Positions 29,848 to 32,596 of a stretch of 32,596 bases of DNA are shown here, one piece after another. This DNA comes from a virus. The stretch spans positions 1-32,596 of IMG/VR virus record IMGVR_UViG_3300027733_000141; one strand, given 5' to 3'. The first letter of the stretch is position 1, and every line of letters starts with the position of its first letter. A program made the translations under genes and the position numbers. The notes beneath the pieces were generated by a model. The model was given only the letters and a program-made list of their open reading frames with translations, ran no database searches and was not told where the DNA came from.

Positions 29848-29991
29848 ATGAACACTTGTCCTGAATGTAGTGAGTATGTATTGTGTAAAGAATGCCAGCA
29901 GGCTTTTGAAGAGGCTCAGGTCTATCAACAAGCCGAGCCAGAGCCAACACGCATCAACATAGCCAGTGGAGAAGATGTATGTTTAGCGTAA
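29848..29991 (+). CDS. Small zinc-binding-like protein (47 aa)
   Basis: I start at the ATG at 29848, preceded by AAGGGGATTCAC. The product opens with CPECSEYVLCKECQQAFEE, two CxxC pairs 7 residues apart that could bind one zinc ion, then a Gln/Pro/Glu-rich tail. The stop region overlaps the next start by 13 bases. One GGTCTATCAA copy lies in this gene (29919-29928). Function unknown. Confidence 0.6.
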   Translation: MNTCPECSEYVLCKECQQAFEEAQVYQQAEPEPTRINIASGEDVCLA

Positions 29992-30407
29992 AATGGAAAT
30001 CCCGTGACTTCGAGAAGAACGGTCGTGACGGCACAATCAAGTATCAGGTTGGTAAAAATGAGGCTATGCTTGTCTGTAGAATAGAAACATGGGCATTTGG
30101 TAGTTGTGCTTGCTTTGCATTAAGTAGGTTCAATGATGCCTACAACTTTCGCTATGATGCAGAGAACATTGATAAATTCTTTGAGTTTGTCTGCGGTTTA
30201 GACGAAGATTGGAAGCCCAGAGAGTTTTACTTTCTGTTAAGCAAGAGCCAACTTGCTCAGGATAAACTAAAGTTTCTGTATAGACACCCCAATGTCAAAT
30301 TGCGTGATGTGTTTAGCAACAAATCCCATGGTCCAAACAAAGTTTATTTGTTTAGATATTCTGCAAGTAAGGATTTCAAAGCCTTCCGTAAATTGAAGGG
30401 TATGTAA
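29979..30407 (+). CDS. Phage protein of unknown function (142 aa)
   Basis: The product is a mixed alpha/beta protein: MFSVKWKSRDFEKNG, then beta segments with RIETWAFGSCACFALSRFND, a helix (NIDKFFEFVCGLDEDW), LSKSQLAQDKLKFLYRHPNV and a final FRYSASKDFKAFRKLKGM. The SR-F-D--N and LL-KSQL----L-FL-RHPNV spacing looks like a compact conserved domain, but I cannot name it. It overlaps its neighbours, so it belongs to the operon leading to the amidoligase. Confidence 0.65.
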   Translation: MFSVKWKSRDFEKNGRDGTIKYQVGKNEAMLVCRIETWAFGSCACFALSRFNDAYNFRYDAENIDKFFEFVCGLDEDWKPREFYFLLSKSQLAQDKLKFLYRHPNVKLRDVFSNKSHGPNKVYLFRYSASKDFKAFRKLKGM

Positions 30408-30793
30408 TGAACATCATAGACATATACATAGGCAGAGATTTCTACGACTACAAGCGTAGCCCGTCACACCACGCGTGTGAAACCAATGTAGATGATGACT
30501 ACATTGATGGACAACTCGAGAGAATTGTCAAGGAGTTTAAAGCCAAGAAAATCCCTTGGTATCTAATGACTGTCACCACATATGAGGTGGGTGGTGATGT
30601 TAACACTGCTCATTATCACAATGCTCACCCCATGAAGGAGAAAATCATTCTCAATAAACCCGCTAAAGATGCACCACCCCCTAGGTATGGAATTAACATT
30701 GAAGAACTAATTAACGGTCATCATGGATTGGCTGTTAATGTCTATGCACCGCCAGAAGCACAACAACCTGTAGAGGAGCCTGACTTTGATTGA
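30407..30793 (+). CDS. Phage protein of unknown function (128 aa)
   Basis: The ATG overlaps the upstream stop by one base. The product has IGRDFYDYKRSPSHHACETN near the start, DDDYIDGQLERIVKEFKAKK as a helix, a beta part with WYLMTVTTYEVGGDVNTAHY, and a Pro/Glu-rich acidic C-terminus. Several His residues cluster in HYHNAHPM (about residues 68-75), which could bind a metal. No family recognised. It is coupled to the next gene by an 8-base overlap. Confidence 0.62.
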   Translation: MNIIDIYIGRDFYDYKRSPSHHACETNVDDDYIDGQLERIVKEFKAKKIPWYLMTVTTYEVGGDVNTAHYHNAHPMKEKIILNKPAKDAPPPRYGINIEELINGHHGLAVNVYAPPEAQQPVEEPDFD

Positions 30794-31202
30794 ACTAACA
30801 TTTGCCAGTAAGCGTGTAGTTACACCCCCTCCTGTATTGGAGGTGTCTAAACTACCATGGTATCCTGCAATACCCCCTAATGTTCAGCAACTAGCCGATG
30901 CCAAAGGCATCACTGTCCCTGAATATTTGAGGCGTGATAAGATTGTCCAAGAACTGTATGCCACAGTTAAACTGAAGGCGGGTGATACCGCATACCCAGT
31001 CAATGCTAGTGGCTATGCCAAGTATGGTGCTTCCATTGTCATAGGTGTATGTAAAACATACAAAGACTTTGGCACTGATGGTGTATGGAATGATGACAAT
31101 CCCATGATTATCACCTTCTCTCCTCTCAAGAAACGAGAAGAACACATCTTCTGCACAGCGGATTACCTCGTTCATCGTAACCCCCACATAATTACTTGCT
31201 AA
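30786..31202 (+). CDS. Phage protein of unknown function, beta-rich (138 aa, TTG start)
   Basis: The TTG at 30786 follows GAGGAG by 7 bases and no better start exists nearby. After a Pro-rich N-terminus (KRVVTPPPVLEVSKLPWYPA) and a helix (VQQLADAKGITVPEYLRRDK), the C-terminal half from about residue 63 (LKAGDTAYPVNASGYAKYGA onward) reads like a small SH3/KOW-type beta barrel, with FCTADYL near its end. The fold is a guess. It is directly upstream of the amidotransferase in the same operon. Confidence 0.6.
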   Translation: MIELTFASKRVVTPPPVLEVSKLPWYPAIPPNVQQLADAKGITVPEYLRRDKIVQELYATVKLKAGDTAYPVNASGYAKYGASIVIGVCKTYKDFGTDGVWNDDNPMIITFSPLKKREEHIFCTADYLVHRNPHIITC

Positions 31203-31213
31203 GGTCTATCAAA

Positions 31214-31891
31214 TTGCCTACACTAGCCTACTCACCGTTCGGTAACGGACACTCCATCTACCCCTTTGACGAACTATTCGACAATCAAGTAGATGCCTAT
31301 GTTAATGGATTCAATGGTGTTGATGCCTTCCTGTTATGGGGTGGCACAGACATTCATCCATCATTCTATAATGAATCTCCACATAGATTCAATCAAGCCC
31401 CATCATTCCCATCTGAGCGTGATATGTGGGAATGGGGTGCAATGAAAGCGTGCAAAGCCAAGGGTATACCAATCATTGGTGTATGCCGTGGTGCTCAGTT
31501 CATGTGTGCATTTGCAGGTGGTAAACTGATACAACACGTATCAGGGCATGACCGTGGCTATCACCCAGTGGTTACATCATATGGTAAGACTTATGATGTT
31601 ACATCAGCACATCATCAGATGCTTGACCTAACAGACACTGAGCATGAACTAATTGCGTGGTCTCCATCTAATCTCAGTGCTGTATACTATGGTGCTAAGA
31701 ATGAGACACCAGAACATCTATTGTTACAGATGCGAGAGTCTAAGTTTAAAGAACCAGAGATTGTATACTTCCCTGAGTTCAAAGGTTTGGCTATTCAGGG
31801 ACACCCTGAGTGGGCTGATTTAAAAGAAGAGTTTGTGCAAGAAACAAACCGTTTAGTTGTCGAGTATCTATTTAACGAGAAATGGAAATAA
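31214..31891 (+). CDS. Class I glutamine amidotransferase / peptidase C26-like
   Basis: I start at the TTG at 31214, 9 bases after AAGG; an alternative TTG at 31196 overlaps the upstream gene. The product has the class I amidotransferase triad: nucleophile Cys in IIGVCRGAQFMCAFAGGKL (about residue 91), and His and Glu in QGHPEWADLKEEF (about 197 and 199). LLWGGTDIHPSFYNE and TSAHHQMLDL match the gamma-glutamyl-GABA hydrolase (PuuD-like) branch. Such enzymes cut glutamine-type gamma-glutamyl amides and can supply ammonia. It directly precedes the amidoligase gene, which points to a joint reaction. Confidence 0.88.
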   Translation: MPTLAYSPFGNGHSIYPFDELFDNQVDAYVNGFNGVDAFLLWGGTDIHPSFYNESPHRFNQAPSFPSERDMWEWGAMKACKAKGIPIIGVCRGAQFMCAFAGGKLIQHVSGHDRGYHPVVTSYGKTYDVTSAHHQMLDLTDTEHELIAWSPSNLSAVYYGAKNETPEHLLLQMRESKFKEPEIVYFPEFKGLAIQGHPEWADLKEEFVQETNRLVVEYLFNEKWK

Positions 31892-31893
31892 CT

Positions 31894-32596
31894 ATGCGTC
31901 TAGGCTCTGACCCCGAAGTATTCCTGCAAGACCAAGCAGGTAATCCCGTATCTGCCATTGGTTACATCAATGCAGACAAGTGGAATCCTATGCAGATTCC
32001 TGATATGCCTGAAGGCTATACCTTGCAAGAGGACAATGTGTCCCTCGAGTATGGTGTGCCACCAGCATCTAGTGCCGATGAATTTGTTCTTCACATTAAC
32101 AGTGTGATGACCAAGTCTAAGGAATATCTACCTAACCTATCATTCTCTAAGTTGTCATGTATCATCTTCCCTGAGAGTCAGATGAATGACCCTCGTGCCC
32201 ACATCTTCGGTTGTGAGCCTGACTTTGATGCTTGGACTAAGGATGTCAACAAGAAACCGAATCCTCCTCATCCTCTTATGCGTAGCGCTGGCGGTCACAT
32301 CCATGTCGAGACGCAGAAAGATGCACTCGATGTTATCCGTGCCATGGATTTATTCCTTGGTGTCCCCTCTGTGCTAATGGACGATGGTGAGATGCGTAAG
32401 CAGTTGTATGGTAAGGCTGGTGCATTCCGTGCCAAACCATATGGCGTAGAGTATCGCACTCTCTCTAACTTCTGGATATTTAACGATGACTTGATTCGTT
32501 GGGTCTGGAATAATACTCAGCGTGCGTTAGATAGCGTAGGCGTAGTAGATGTGTCAGCAGAGCAAGAGCGTATCTTGCGGTCTATCAACAACAGCG
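31894..32596 (+). CDS. phiEco32-like COOH-NH2 ligase (amidoligase) type 2, 3' cut by window
   Basis: The ATG at 31894 lies 2 bases after the amidotransferase stop (an in-frame ATG at 31882 is possible). The 234 visible residues show the family pattern: GSDPEVFLQDQAGNPVSA at the start, LQEDNVSLEYGVPPASSADE (about residues 46-65), FGCEPDFDAWT, RSAGGHIHVE (about 131-140) and YGKAGAFRAKPYGVEYRTLS with SNFW. These are conserved segments of the phage amidoligases with a glutamine-synthetase-like fold (COOH-NH2 ligase type 2), thought to join a carboxyl to an amine using ATP. The substrate is unknown. Confidence 0.88.
   Translation, partial: MRLGSDPEVFLQDQAGNPVSAIGYINADKWNPMQIPDMPEGYTLQEDNVSLEYGVPPASSADEFVLHINSVMTKSKEYLPNLSFSKLSCIIFPESQMNDPRAHIFGCEPDFDAWTKDVNKKPNPPHPLMRSAGGHIHVETQKDALDVIRAMDLFLGVPSVLMDDGEMRKQLYGKAGAFRAKPYGVEYRTLSNFWIFNDDLIRWVWNNTQRALDSVGVVDVSAEQERILRSINNS

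Overview
The window is part of the genome of a tailed phage with a short, P22-like tail (podovirus-type virion), probably infecting a Gram-negative aquatic bacterium. The evidence is a complete minus-strand module for packaging, capsid, tail, lysis and DNA ejection (terminase, portal, Mu gpT-type capsid protein, P22 gp4- and gp10-like tail factors, GTA-type holin, M15 endolysin, large ejection proteins). Strong sigma70-type promoters are present and no phage RNA polymerase is seen here. The host assignment is inference. Both window edges cut genes, so the genome continues on both sides.

Layout. Bases 1-518 (+) hold the 3' end of a B12-dependent (class II) ribonucleotide reductase gene and a 48-aa ORF, ending at a bidirectional terminator (521-565). 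Bases 564-26764 (-) are one nearly gap-free late operon, read right to left: terS (with an embedded tRNA), HNH protein, terL, portal, small protein, GroES-like co-chaperonin, scaffold, two head-region proteins, major capsid protein, a run of structural proteins, several fibre/appendage genes each with a small partner gene, a holin/membrane-protein/endolysin cassette, tail accessory factors, a GNAT acetyltransferase and four ejection-type proteins. Bases 26765-28028 are a 1.26-kb non-coding control region. It holds two divergent, perfect-consensus promoters, a 61-bp pure A/T tract, a 34-nt alternating purine-pyrimidine tract and several families of short repeats and palindromes, so it is the best candidate for an origin or operator region. 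Bases 28029-32596 (+) hold a 288-aa protein of unknown function closed by tandem terminators, then a tightly overlapped operon of small proteins that leads into a class I glutamine amidotransferase and a phiEco32-type COOH-NH2 (amido)ligase cut by the window end.

How it works together. The minus promoter at 26831-26859 can drive the whole packaging and virion operon. The plus promoter at 26903-26931 drives the opposite arm, where the downstream operon seems to need read-through of two terminators. The most unusual features are an initiator-like tRNA inside the terS reading frame, the amidoligase/amidotransferase pair, a GGTCTATCAA motif repeated six times in the plus arm in all three reading frames, the CTTA-N2-TAAG palindrome family in the control region, and a structural gene whose coding frame extends well upstream of any normal start codon.
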